This document shows, piece after piece, positions 1-8,117 of a DNA stretch of 64,000 nucleotides. Both the position numbers and the translations under genes were made by a program. This stretch comes from RHKX01 sp963743875. Its GTDB lineage: Bacteria > Actinomycetota > Thermoleophilia > Solirubrobacterales > 70-9. The notes below the pieces were generated by a model. That model did no database searches and was not told the DNA's origin. It saw only the letters and a list, made by a program, of their open reading frames with translations. Where the stretch lies: assembly GCA_963743875.1 (NCBI GenBank), contig CAVURM010000001.1, positions 310,001-374,000 of the forward strand, in the 5' to 3' direction. The stretch's first letter is position 1. Every line of letters starts with the position of its first letter.

Positions 1-60
1 GGGTTGGGAAGGCGCCGGATCCGGCTCGGTTGAGCCGTACCAACGCGTCGATCACTGAAC

Positions 61-1119
61 ATGGCAACGGCAGCAAAGACATCCAGAAAATCCGTGGCGG
101 GCGGCCCAGGCAAGGGTGGCCAGCGACTGTCTGCGGCATTCGACGCGGTCAGTCGGATGCCGGCCCTCGAGGAGTCCGTCAATCGGGTCGTCAAGGCCGC
201 ATCGCAGGAGAGCTCCTCGGTTACCGAAATCACCGAACTGGTCGAGAGCGACACGGCGATGGCAATCGCGGTCATGAAGTCCGCCAACAACGGAGGTGGG
301 CCGCGCGGTCGCGTCTCCAACGTTCCCGACGCCATCGAAGCCCTGACGCCCGCCGGGATCAGGGCGGTGGCCACCTCACTTCCCACCTACGACCTCTTTC
401 AGCCGTCGGCCTCGTGGGCAAGCCTGCCGGAGCGCTTTCGGCGCCACGCGGTCGCGACGCGTCACGCCGCCGAGAACCTCGCCGCCCTTGCCGATGTCCC
501 GGGTCGCGACGAGCTGGCGACCGCCGCCCTGCTTCACGACGTCGGCCAGCTCGTGCTGGTCAGGCTCTACCCCTCCTACGAGGCCATCCTCGCCGACCGG
601 ACGACCACGCCTGAACAGCGGGCTCAGCTCGAGCGACGTGAGTTCGGCATGGACCACACGATCGTCGGCGGCGTCCTCGCCCGACGCTGGGGGCTGCCGA
701 CCGTCATCGCCGGCGCGATCGAACGTCACCACTCCGAGTCGGCCGACGGCCTGGCCGCCGCGGTGCGGCTCAGCGACCTGGTTGCCCATCACGCAGCCGG
801 TGACACGATCTCGGCCGGCGCGATGGTCGCCGCGGCAGAGGCCTGCGGTCTCACCGAGGCGCGCCTGCATCAGCTCGTCTACGAGTTTCCCTACGCACGA
901 GCGCCTCGCCAACGTCGCGGTGAGCCATGCCCGCTCTCACGTCGCGAGGTCGATGCGCTCCGCGGATTGGCCGAGGGAAAGGTCTACAAGGAGATCGCCG
1001 AGGAGATGGGGCTCTCGGCGAGCACCGTTCGGACCCACCTCCACAACGTCTACCGCAAGATCGGCGCCGCCGATCGCGCACAGGCGGTACTGGTTGCGCG
1101 CGAGCGCGGCTGGGTTTAG
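61..1119 (+). CDS. HDOD-domain protein with C-terminal LuxR-type HTH
   Basis: A 352-residue cytoplasmic signalling protein. Residues about 20-270 form an HDOD domain; the HD-like pair is at residues 159-160 in ALLHDVGQL, with a second histidine pair at 223-224 (ERHH). Residues about 292-345 are a LuxR/NarL helix-turn-helix (LSRREVDAL ... STVRTHLHNV). HDOD proteins act in signalling and are usually not proven phosphohydrolases; joining one to a LuxR output suggests a regulator that senses a state through HDOD and binds DNA. No phosphoreceiver is present. The start is the ATG at 61; no strong ribosome binding site is visible. It converges on another LuxR-output regulator at 1393-2010. The stop codon is the first three bases of a repeat element. 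Domain call is firm, role inferred. Confidence 0.85.
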   Translation: MATAAKTSRKSVAGGPGKGGQRLSAAFDAVSRMPALEESVNRVVKAASQESSSVTEITELVESDTAMAIAVMKSANNGGGPRGRVSNVPDAIEALTPAGIRAVATSLPTYDLFQPSASWASLPERFRRHAVATRHAAENLAALADVPGRDELATAALLHDVGQLVLVRLYPSYEAILADRTTTPEQRAQLERREFGMDHTIVGGVLARRWGLPTVIAGAIERHHSESADGLAAAVRLSDLVAHHAAGDTISAGAMVAAAEACGLTEARLHQLVYEFPYARAPRQRRGEPCPLSRREVDALRGLAEGKVYKEIAEEMGLSASTVRTHLHNVYRKIGAADRAQAVLVARERGWV

Positions 1120-1392
1120 ATAACTCCGACGGATAACTCCGAGCAGATGCTCCGCTTCGCGTCCGCTCTGCTCGGGCGGCTCGGTGTTACCGCCTGGCAA
1201 GGGCGTCAGGTGATTGGTGGGGTGGAGGCTCCGCTTCGCGTCCGGTCCGGTCGGGCGGTTCGGTGTTACCGCTCGGCGGGCGTCGGGAAGCTCCGACCGA
1301 TCCTCCGCTTCGCGGCGGTCCGGCGGGCGGCCGGCGTCCGCCGGCAAGGCGTCAGGGGGTTGGTGGGGTGGAGGCTCCGCCTCGTCGGGCGA
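1117..1392. repeat. Composite hairpin repeat between convergent genes (copy 1)
   Basis: GC-rich non-coding block starting with TAGATAACTCCGA, whose TAG is the stop codon of the upstream gene. It holds a perfect 9-bp hairpin (arms 1139-1147 and 1167-1175, 19-nt loop with CTCCGCTTCGCGTCC). A second module, GGCGTCAGG followed by a G-rich TTGGTGGGGTGG and GGCTCCGC, occurs at about 1202-1243 and again at about 1348-1383. The same two modules occur in the same order at 27823-28038. It probably acts as a bidirectional terminator; the origin is unknown. Confidence 0.8.
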
Positions 1393-2010
1393 TCAGTCGA
1401 TCAGGCTGCTTCTCAGGGCTATCGCCACCGCGTGAGCGCGGTCGCGGGCGCCGAGGCGCGGAAGGCTCGCCTTCGCATGCGTCCGCACCGTTTCGGTGCT
1501 GAGGCCGAGGCGCCTTGCAGCCTCGTCGGTCGAGAGTCCATCGGCGAACATCTGGAGGATCTGGCGCTGCCTCGGGGTGACCTTCGGCTGGGCGCCGCGG
1601 GCCTGCTCCACGCCGGGGTCGATAAAGGAATCGAATCCGAGCACCGCGTCGACGGCTGAACGCATCGTGGTCGGGGACGAACGCTTGCTCACATAGGCCG
1701 ATGCGCCGGCGTCCAGAGCTTCGCCGATCGCGTGGCGGTCGACCCGACCGCCGTGGGCAACCACACCGAGACCGGGTTGCTGGTGCAGGAGCCGGCGGAT
1801 CGTCGTCGTCCCCGAAGGAGCATTCTTGCCGGCAGAGCGCATTTCGATGATCGCCACCTCGAAGCTGCCGACGCTGTTGAGCAGGTCGACGGCGCCGCGA
1901 CCGTCGGCGAGCTCCTCGAAGTCCCATGAGGGCTCGAGCAGTCGCTTGATTCCCAGCCGGACGACGGGGTGGGAATCGATGATCATGCAGCTGCGGTGGT
2001 CGGCGCTCAC
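1393..2010 (-). CDS. NarL/LuxR-family response regulator with Glu at the phosphorylation site
   Basis: A 205-residue REC-HTH protein. The receiver spans residues about 8-120: the acidic pocket near residue 11 is IDSHPVV (only one Asp), the conserved Lys is in AYVSKRSS near residue 110, and the expected phospho-accepting Asp is replaced by Glu at residue 56 (VAIIEMRSA). Residues about 142-200 are a LuxR HTH (VTPRQRQIL ... STETVRTHAK). No histidine kinase is adjacent. Family knowledge: Asp-to-Glu at this position can mimic phosphorylation or reflect an atypical, phosphorylation-independent receiver. It converges with the HDOD-LuxR gene, and repeat copy 1 lies between their 3' ends. Targets unknown. 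Confidence 0.9.
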   Translation of the reverse strand: MSADHRSCMIIDSHPVVRLGIKRLLEPSWDFEELADGRGAVDLLNSVGSFEVAIIEMRSAGKNAPSGTTTIRRLLHQQPGLGVVAHGGRVDRHAIGEALDAGASAYVSKRSSPTTMRSAVDAVLGFDSFIDPGVEQARGAQPKVTPRQRQILQMFADGLSTDEAARRLGLSTETVRTHAKASLPRLGARDRAHAVAIALRSSLID

Positions 2011-2096
2011 CGTTTCTTCCTTGCCCCCTCCGGACGAGCTCTGGGCGGCGATCGTATCGGAGCCGCCGCCGTCCGATCCGCTACAACCCGAACGCG

Positions 2097-2495
2097 ATGA
2101 TTTCAGTCACGGCAAAGTCCCGCTACGCCGTCGTCGGCATGGCCGAGCTCGCCCGCAACAGCGGCAGGCCTGTCCCGATTGCCACCGTCGCTGAGCGTCG
2201 CGACATCCCGGTTCAGTTTCTCGAGCAGCTCTTCTCGACCCTGCGCCGTGCCGGCCTGCTCGTCTCCCAGCGCGGCGTCAAAGGCGGCTACAGGCTCGCC
2301 CGCGATGCCGATCAGATCACCGTGCTCGAGGTGGTCCAGGCCCTCGACGGCAAGCTCGGAGAGGAGGGTCGAGAGGCCGGCGGCATCTGGGCCGACGGCG
2401 TCACCAGCCTGCGCTCCGTCTTCGAACGCGCGACCATCGCCGACGTCGCCCGCCGCGAGGAGGCCGAGAGCGGCGGCGGGATGTATTCCATCTAG
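2097..2495 (+). CDS. Rrf2-family transcriptional regulator without cysteines
   Basis: A 132-residue winged-helix regulator; MISVTAKSRYAVVGMAELA, IPVQFLEQL and KGGYRLARDADQITVLEVV are typical Rrf2 signatures. The [Fe-S]-binding cysteines of IscR/NsrR-type members are absent; there is no Cys in the whole protein. That resembles CymR, the cysteine-free Rrf2 regulator of sulfur and cysteine genes in Bacillus. cysK-cysE lie 1.3 kb downstream with nhaA between, so control of cysteine synthesis is a reasonable guess from context, not shown. A -10-like TACAAC at 2082-2087 sits 9 nt before the ATG. Confidence 0.85.
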   Translation: MISVTAKSRYAVVGMAELARNSGRPVPIATVAERRDIPVQFLEQLFSTLRRAGLLVSQRGVKGGYRLARDADQITVLEVVQALDGKLGEEGREAGGIWADGVTSLRSVFERATIADVARREEAESGGGMYSI

Positions 2496-2557
2496 CCGGA
2501 GCATCGGTCGAGCAGGTTGGTGCGCTGAGCGCCCGATGTCGCACGAACGTTCGCTCA

Positions 2558-3763
2558 TCACCCGTCCCTCGATGGGTGACGGCCTCCCGGAGCGAGAATC
2601 GCGATGCCGAGGGCGGCACTGAGGATCGAGCCGGCGAGGATGCCGATCTTGGCGCTGTCGACCAGGAGCGGGTCGTCGAAGGCGAGTGCGGCGATGAAGA
2701 GCGAGACCGTGAAGCCGATCCCGGCGAGCGCGGCGATTCCGATGACGCTTCGCATGCCGACCCCCTCTGGGAGCACACCGAGCCTGAGCCGCACGGCAAG
2801 GGCCGTTGCGGCTGAGATTCCGACCAGCTTGCCGACGAAGAGGCCGACGACGACCGCGACGGCGACCCGCATGCCGTCGCCCTCGCCGAGCGCCTCGCCG
2901 CCGATCACGACACCGGCATTGGCGAGGGCGAAGAGTGGCAGGACGAGGAAGCTGGTCCACGGGTGGATCCGCTCCTCGAGCTCCTCGATCACGTTGTGAC
3001 CCTTGATGGGGTTGGCTGGGGTCAGGAAGGCGAGGGCGACGCCGGCGATGGTCGCATGCACGCCGGACTCGAGCGTGGCGATCCAGACGAGGACGCCGAC
3101 GACCACGTAGGCGGCGATCCGGCTGACTCCCAGTCGTTGCATCAGGACGACGCCGCCGAGCAGGACCAGCGCTGCGCCAAGCCACGCGATCGAGAGGTCG
3201 GAGGTGTAGGCGACAGCGATCACCAGGATTGCGGCGACGTCGTCGACGACGGCGATCGTGACCAGAAAGAGCTTCGCCCCGACGCCGACCCGATCGCCGA
3301 GCAGGGCGAGGGCCGCGATCGCGAATGCGGCATCCGTTGCCATCGGGATGCCCCAGCCGCCGGTCGCCGACGTGCCGCTGGTCAGGATCAGAAAGAGAGC
3401 CACGGGCATGATCACGCCGCCGGCCGCGGCAAGGACCGGGAGGGCCGCCTGCCGCGGCTTGCGCAGGTCGCCGTGAACGACCTCCCGCTTGATCTCGAGC
3501 GAGATCAGGAAGAAGAAGAGCGTCATCAGGCCGTCGTTGATCCAGTGCCCGAGATCCTCGTCGATGGTCAGGCTCCCGATACCGATCGCGAGTTCGGTGT
3601 GCCAGACCGACTCGTACCCGTCGATCCCGAGGATGTTGACCCAGAGCAACGCGATCACCGATCCCGCGAGCAGCGCGAAGCCGCCGCCGGCCTCGGTTCG
3701 GAGGAACTCGGTCATCGGGTCGATCGCACGCAGGGCGCGCTTCGGTCGGAGGCGTTTGCTCAC
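2558..3763 (-). CDS. nhaA: Na+/H+ antiporter NhaA
   Basis: An inner-membrane antiporter of about 401 residues exchanging sodium for protons, with about 11-12 hydrophobic segments. NhaA hallmarks are visible: MATDAAFAIAAL (Asp of the ion path), the double Asp in AVVDDVAAILVIA, ANAGV, and GIGFTVSLFIAAL near the C-terminus. The reading frame stays open far upstream, but homology begins about residue 15 of the chosen GTG start at 3763; an internal ATG at 3715 (MTEFLRTEAGG) is the alternative and would remove a basic N-terminal tail. Its start is divergent from cysK with about 70 bp between; its 3' end converges on the Rrf2 gene. Confidence 0.92.
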   Translation of the reverse strand: MSKRLRPKRALRAIDPMTEFLRTEAGGGFALLAGSVIALLWVNILGIDGYESVWHTELAIGIGSLTIDEDLGHWINDGLMTLFFFLISLEIKREVVHGDLRKPRQAALPVLAAAGGVIMPVALFLILTSGTSATGGWGIPMATDAAFAIAALALLGDRVGVGAKLFLVTIAVVDDVAAILVIAVAYTSDLSIAWLGAALVLLGGVVLMQRLGVSRIAAYVVVGVLVWIATLESGVHATIAGVALAFLTPANPIKGHNVIEELEERIHPWTSFLVLPLFALANAGVVIGGEALGEGDGMRVAVAVVVGLFVGKLVGISAATALAVRLRLGVLPEGVGMRSVIGIAALAGIGFTVSLFIAALAFDDPLLVDSAKIGILAGSILSAALGIAILAPGGRHPSRDG

Positions 3764-3823
3764 CCATTGACGGTATCGCCTGCAATCACGCCGTAACGGC
3801 GCTTGTCGAGTGGCGATCGGCGC

Positions 3824-3829
3824 TACCGT
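3824..3829 (+). promoter_or_regulatory. -10 element of cysK, leaderless arrangement
   Basis: TACCGT ends 6 nt before the cysK ATG at 3836, so transcription would begin at or near the start codon. No Shine-Dalgarno lies between. A CTTGTC about 16 nt upstream could be the -35 box. Confidence 0.45.
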
Positions 3830-3835
3830 TGGGCC

Positions 3836-4792
3836 ATGGCCTCTCGAGCGCACGCACGGCCGACGCTGCAGATCGCGGCCGAGGCCTCCGCCGTCGTCGG
3901 CGACACGCCGATGGTCACGCTGCGCCGGGTCGGTGCCGGCCTTGGAGCCGAGCTCGTCGGCAAGTTGGAGTGGTTCAACCCCGGTGGATCGATCAAGGAC
4001 CGGATCGGTGTCGCGATGATCGATGCTGCCGAGGCGGAGGGCCGGATCGAGCCCGGGCGAACGGTGATCGTCGAGCCGACCTCCGGCAATACCGGGATCG
4101 CCCTGGCCATGGTCTGCGCAGCCCGCGGATACCGGTGCATCCTCACCCTGCCGGAGGGAATGAGCAGGGAGCGCTCGGCGATGCTCCGCAGCTACGGGGC
4201 GGTTGTCCGTGAGACCCCGTCGATGGGCGGGATGAACGAGTCGGTCGACCTCGCTCGGATGATCGCCTCCGAGCACGAGGACGCCTACATGCCCCAGCAG
4301 TTCGACAATCCGGCCAACCCGGAGGTTCACCGCAGAACCACGGCCGAGGAGATCTGGCGCGATACTGGCGGCGCGGTCGACGCGGTCGTCTGCGGGGTCG
4401 GCACGGGCGGCACGATCAGCGGGATCGGCCAGGCGCTGAAGGAACGCAATCCGGAGCTCTACGTGCTCGGCGTCGAGCCGGCGGCTTCCCCGGTGCTCTC
4501 GGGGGGTGAGCCGGGGCCGCACAAGATTCAGGGCATCGGCCCCGGATTCGTCCCCAACGTTCTCGACCGTTCGGTGATCGACGAGATCATTCCGGTCGAG
4601 GACGAATCCGCGATTGCCACCGCCGCACTGGCCGCCACGCGGGAGGGCCTGCTGATCGGGATCTCCGCCGGCGCGGCACTACACGCTGCGATCGAGCTCG
4701 GCAGCCGTCCGGAGATGAACGGGAAGCGAATCGTGATCGTCTTCGCCGACGCCGGCGAGCGCTACATGTCGTTGCCGTTCTTCGGGGGCTGA
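3836..4792 (+). CDS. cysK: Cysteine synthase A (O-acetylserine sulfhydrylase)
   Basis: A 318-residue PLP enzyme that replaces the acetyl group of O-acetylserine with sulfide to give cysteine. The PLP lysine is K54 in NPGGSIKDR; the substrate loop TSGNTG is at about 82-87, the phosphate-binding GTGGT at about 189-193, and SAGAA near 277. The ATG at 3836 is preferred over an in-frame upstream start at 3803 because the family begins near here and a -10 box precedes it closely. It is followed after 5 bp by cysE, the enzyme making its substrate, so the pair is an operon. Cystathionine beta-synthase is less likely because there is no CBS-pair tail. Confidence 0.95.
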   Translation: MASRAHARPTLQIAAEASAVVGDTPMVTLRRVGAGLGAELVGKLEWFNPGGSIKDRIGVAMIDAAEAEGRIEPGRTVIVEPTSGNTGIALAMVCAARGYRCILTLPEGMSRERSAMLRSYGAVVRETPSMGGMNESVDLARMIASEHEDAYMPQQFDNPANPEVHRRTTAEEIWRDTGGAVDAVVCGVGTGGTISGIGQALKERNPELYVLGVEPAASPVLSGGEPGPHKIQGIGPGFVPNVLDRSVIDEIIPVEDESAIATAALAATREGLLIGISAGAALHAAIELGSRPEMNGKRIVIVFADAGERYMSLPFFGG

Positions 4793-4797
4793 TCGCG

Positions 4798-5532
4798 ATG
4801 TTCGGCAAGGGCACCGTCAAGCAGGTCCTGAAGGAGGTCCGCGACGATGTCGCGACGGCGCGTGATCGCGATCCCGCCGCCCGCGACGTCAGCTTCATCG
4901 GGATCCTCTCCTCCTGGGGAGGCGTGCAGGCGATCCTCGCCCATCGCGTGGCGCACGCCTTCCACCAGAACGGGGCCTCGCTGGTCCCGAGGGTGATCGT
5001 CTACGCGACGCGCGCCCTGACCGGGATCGAGATCCATCCGGGGGCCAGGATCGGCGACGAATTCTTCATCGATCATGGCTCCGGAGTCGTGATCGGAGAG
5101 ACCGCCGAGATCGGCTCGCGGGTCACGATCTATCAGGGGGTGACCCTCGGCGGGACGGGTTTCCAACGCGGTAAGCGACATCCCACGATCGAGGACAACG
5201 TCACGATCGGCTCCGGAGCAAAGCTGCTCGGTCCGATCACGGTCGGACACGGTTCCAAGGTCGGGGCCAACACCGTCGTCGTCAGCGACGTTCCCGAGCA
5301 CGCAACGGTCGTCGGCAACCCCGGTCACATCGTCAGGGTCGAGGGCCGGAAGCCCGAGGGCCCCGACACCGACTGGATCCATCTTCCAGACCCCGTAGCC
5401 GATGCGATCAAGGCGCTTTCGGAGCGGCTCACCGAGATCGAGCGGCGCCTCGAATCGATCGACGGCGAGCCGTCGGAGGCCGAGGTCCGCGAGCTGCGGC
5501 CGAAGCAGGGTCCGACGACCGCCGGCGGGTAG
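4798..5532 (+). CDS. cysE: Serine O-acetyltransferase
   Basis: A 244-residue acetyltransferase making O-acetylserine from serine and acetyl-CoA. Residues about 75-180 form the left-handed beta-helix of hexapeptide repeats (IHPGARIGDEFFIDHG, GVVIGETAEIGSRVTIYQG), with catalytic His in DHGSG and HP of GKRHPTI. The C-terminal 60 residues are charged and extend beyond short CysE proteins. It forms an operon with cysK. The stop codon is the TAG of a TAGATAACTC repeat start. The usual C-terminal Ile involved in binding CysK in other bacteria is not seen; the protein ends in TTAGG. Confidence 0.95.
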   Translation: MFGKGTVKQVLKEVRDDVATARDRDPAARDVSFIGILSSWGGVQAILAHRVAHAFHQNGASLVPRVIVYATRALTGIEIHPGARIGDEFFIDHGSGVVIGETAEIGSRVTIYQGVTLGGTGFQRGKRHPTIEDNVTIGSGAKLLGPITVGHGSKVGANTVVVSDVPEHATVVGNPGHIVRVEGRKPEGPDTDWIHLPDPVADAIKALSERLTEIERRLESIDGEPSEAEVRELRPKQGPTTAGG

Positions 5533-5585
5533 ATAACTCAGACCAGATGCTCCGCCTCGCGTCAGCTTTGGCCGGGACGCGTTCG
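5530..5585. repeat. Degenerate hairpin-repeat copy after cysE
   Basis: TAGATAACTC again overlaps the stop codon of the upstream gene, followed by CAGATGCTCCGCCTCGCGTC, related to the loop motif of the copies at 1117 and 27823. The stem arms are degenerate here and the second G-rich module is missing. Confidence 0.6.
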
Positions 5586-5639
5586 GGGCCTGGAAGCACG
5601 GTCCACCGTTGGTTGCATGGCTGAGAGGCTTGCTGCTCG

Positions 5640-5672
5640 GCAGATATATGCGCAGGGAGAGGCAATATCTGC
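5640..5672. promoter_or_regulatory. Inverted repeat upstream of pcrA
   Basis: Perfect 8-bp arms GCAGATAT (5640-5647) and ATATCTGC (5665-5672) separated by 17 nt, inside the 272-bp gap between cysE and pcrA, which is less GC-rich than its surroundings and has no convincing reading frame. It could be an operator or a structured 5' region; the factor is unknown. Confidence 0.35.
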
Positions 5673-5804
5673 CATCGAGATCAACCGTTGGCCCCAGGCA
5701 CCCCACCCAGCCAATACAACCCCTCTGCAGAACCAAACGGCGGCGAATCAGGACCAAACCCCCTCCAACTTGGACGCCTTCGCTAGGGCTATCCTCGTAC
5801 GTCG

Positions 5805-8117
5805 ATGGATCAGGCGGATTTTGATGCGATGGACGACCTCGGCGAGAGCCTGGGCGCGCCGATCAGTCCGGGCGCGACAGCGGTCGAGAGCCTGCTCTCA
5901 GGACTCAATCCCTCCCAGGCGGAAGCCGTCCAGCATGGGGAGGGTCCGTTGCTCGTGCTGGCCGGGGCCGGGTCGGGAAAGACTCGCGTCCTGACCCATC
6001 GCGTGGCCTACCTGCTGGCGACCGGGATGGCGCGGCCAAGCGAGATTCTTGCGATCACGTTCACTAATAAGGCGGCGGGAGAGATGAAGGAACGCGTGGG
6101 CGCGCTGACCGGTGCCGCGGCACGGGTCATGTGGGTGATGACCTTCCACTCAGCCTGCGCCCGGATCCTCCGCCAGCATGCCGATCGACTGGCCTACAAG
6201 CGCGGTTTCACGATCTACGACGAGGCCGATTCGCGGCGGATGGTCAAGCGCTGCATGGACGAGCTCGAGATCGACCCGAAGCGGTTCCCGCCGCGCTCGA
6301 TCCGGGCCCAGATCTCGGGCGCAAAGAATCGCCTCCGGGATGCCGAGACGGTGCGGGAGGAGCAGGGCTCGTTCTTCGAGGCGACCGTTGCCGACGTCTA
6401 TGAGCTGTACGAGAAACGGATGCACACCGCCAATGCGATGGACTTCGACGACCTGCTCGTCCGGACCGTCAACCTGTTCGAGCTCTTCGCCGACCTGCGC
6501 GAGCGCTACGCCCGCAACTTCCGCCACGTGCTCGTCGACGAATACCAGGACACCAACCGCGTTCAGTACCGGCTGCTGCAGCTGCTGACCGGCGAGCACG
6601 GAAACTTGTTCGTAGTCGGCGACGAATCTCAGTCGGTCTATGGATTCCGGGCTGCCGACATTCGCAACATCCTCGACTTCGAGCGCGACTTCCCGCAGGC
6701 GGCGACGGTGAAGCTCGAGCAGAATTACCGCTCGACCGGAACCATCCTCGATGCGGCGAACGGGCTCATCTCCCACAACCGCGATCGTCTCGACAAGAAC
6801 CTCTGGACCGACGCCGGCCGCGGCGAGCCGGTGACGATCGCCGAGCTCTCCGACGAGCACGAGGAGGCGCGCTGGATCGCCGGGGAGATCGACCGCCTCG
6901 TCGACGAGCAGGGGATCGGACGCGACGACGTCGCGATCTTCTACCGGACCAATGCCCAGAGCCGGGTGCTCGAGGACACGCTCGTCCGCTTCGACGTCCC
7001 CTATCAGGTGATCGGCGGTACGAAGTTCTACGAGCGGGCCGAGATCCGCGACGCGATCGCCTACCTCAGCGTGCTCGCCAACCCCGACGACAGCATCTCG
7101 CTCTCGAGGATCCTCAACTCACCTCGACGCGGCATCGGCAACACCTCCGAGGGCCGACTGCTCGGCTGGGCCAACACGACCGGGGTCACCCCCCTGGAGG
7201 CTGTTGCTGCCGCCGACTCGATCCCCGGCCTCGGAGCGGCCGCAAGAAAGGCGATCGGCCGGTTCGCCGAGCTGATCGCGAGCCTCACCGAGCGGGCGGC
7301 GCGGCGCGGCAGCGTTGCCGAGCTGCTCGAATCGACCCTGTCGGAGTCCGGGTACATCGAGGCGCTCGAGGCTGAGCGGACCATCGAGGCCGAGGGCCGG
7401 GTCGAGAACCTCCAAGAGCTGGTCGGGATGGCCGCCGAGTTCGATGCCAACCGCCAGCTCGAGGGCGAGAGCGAGATGGCGCCGCTGGAGGAGTTCCTCG
7501 AGCAGATTTCGTTGATCAACGAGCAGGACAAGCTCGTCGACGACGCGACGAAGGTCACCTTGATGACCCTTCACAACGCCAAGGGCCTCGAGTACAAGGC
7601 GGTCTTCATGATCGGCTGTGAGGACGGCGTGTTCCCGCACTCGCGCTCGATCGACGAGGGCAATCTCGAGGAGGAGCGTCGCCTCTGTTACGTCGGGCTG
7701 ACCCGTGCCCGGGAGTTCCTGACGCTGACCTACGCCCGTCGCCGGAGCCTGTTCGGCTCACAGGGAGCCGGGATCCCGTCCCGCTTCCTCGGGGAGATCC
7801 CGGCGAAGCTGGTCGAGCGGCATGCCTCGGCCTCGTCGGCGACGGGTTGGGGAACGGGGGGGAGCTTCCCCGCCGGTTCTTCTTCGGGCGGGTTTTCGGG
7901 CAACTTCGGCGCTGACGGCGCCAAGGCGTTGAACGAAGGACCGGGATCCGGCCCCGCTCTCGGGTTGACCGTCGGCGACGACGTCGTGCATGCGTCGTTC
8001 GGCGAGGGTGTCGTGACGGCGGTTGAGCCTGGCAACGTGGTCGTGGTCCGCTTTCGCGGCTCCGGTGGCGACCGCAAGCTGATGGCCGACTACGCCCCGA
8101 TCCAGAAGGCGTCGTAG
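5805..8117 (+). CDS. pcrA: ATP-dependent DNA helicase PcrA/UvrD
   Basis: A 770-residue superfamily 1A helicase unwinding DNA 3'-5' in excision repair and replication restart. Visible motifs: Q-motif LNPSQAEAV, Walker A GAGSGKT (54-60), Ia ITFTNKAA, Walker B/II VDEYQDTN near 245, III GDESQSVYGFRAAD, IV QNYRSTG, V TLHNAKGLEYKAVF and VI VGLTRAR. The C-terminal 90 residues have a Gly/Ser-rich linker then a Tudor-like end (VGDDVVHASFGEGVVTAV), typical of PcrA. The start is ATG 5805; TATCCT lies 9 nt before it. The stop overlaps the start of folD by one base. UvrD2-type helicases differ by an HRDC domain, not present here. Confidence 0.95.
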   Translation: MDQADFDAMDDLGESLGAPISPGATAVESLLSGLNPSQAEAVQHGEGPLLVLAGAGSGKTRVLTHRVAYLLATGMARPSEILAITFTNKAAGEMKERVGALTGAAARVMWVMTFHSACARILRQHADRLAYKRGFTIYDEADSRRMVKRCMDELEIDPKRFPPRSIRAQISGAKNRLRDAETVREEQGSFFEATVADVYELYEKRMHTANAMDFDDLLVRTVNLFELFADLRERYARNFRHVLVDEYQDTNRVQYRLLQLLTGEHGNLFVVGDESQSVYGFRAADIRNILDFERDFPQAATVKLEQNYRSTGTILDAANGLISHNRDRLDKNLWTDAGRGEPVTIAELSDEHEEARWIAGEIDRLVDEQGIGRDDVAIFYRTNAQSRVLEDTLVRFDVPYQVIGGTKFYERAEIRDAIAYLSVLANPDDSISLSRILNSPRRGIGNTSEGRLLGWANTTGVTPLEAVAAADSIPGLGAAARKAIGRFAELIASLTERAARRGSVAELLESTLSESGYIEALEAERTIEAEGRVENLQELVGMAAEFDANRQLEGESEMAPLEEFLEQISLINEQDKLVDDATKVTLMTLHNAKGLEYKAVFMIGCEDGVFPHSRSIDEGNLEEERRLCYVGLTRAREFLTLTYARRRSLFGSQGAGIPSRFLGEIPAKLVERHASASSATGWGTGGSFPAGSSSGGFSGNFGADGAKALNEGPGSGPALGLTVGDDVVHASFGEGVVTAVEPGNVVVVRFRGSGGDRKLMADYAPIQKAS

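Noticed and set aside
1120..1392. Protein genes in the repeat block (several plus-strand frames)
   Set aside because: Frames consist of repeated Arg/Gly/Ser sequence produced by the repeat modules; no start site or homology.
2103..3785. 560-codon minus-strand frame through nhaA and the Rrf2 gene
   Set aside because: Arg/Pro-rich shadow with no membrane segments; the true NhaA frame is at 2558-3763.
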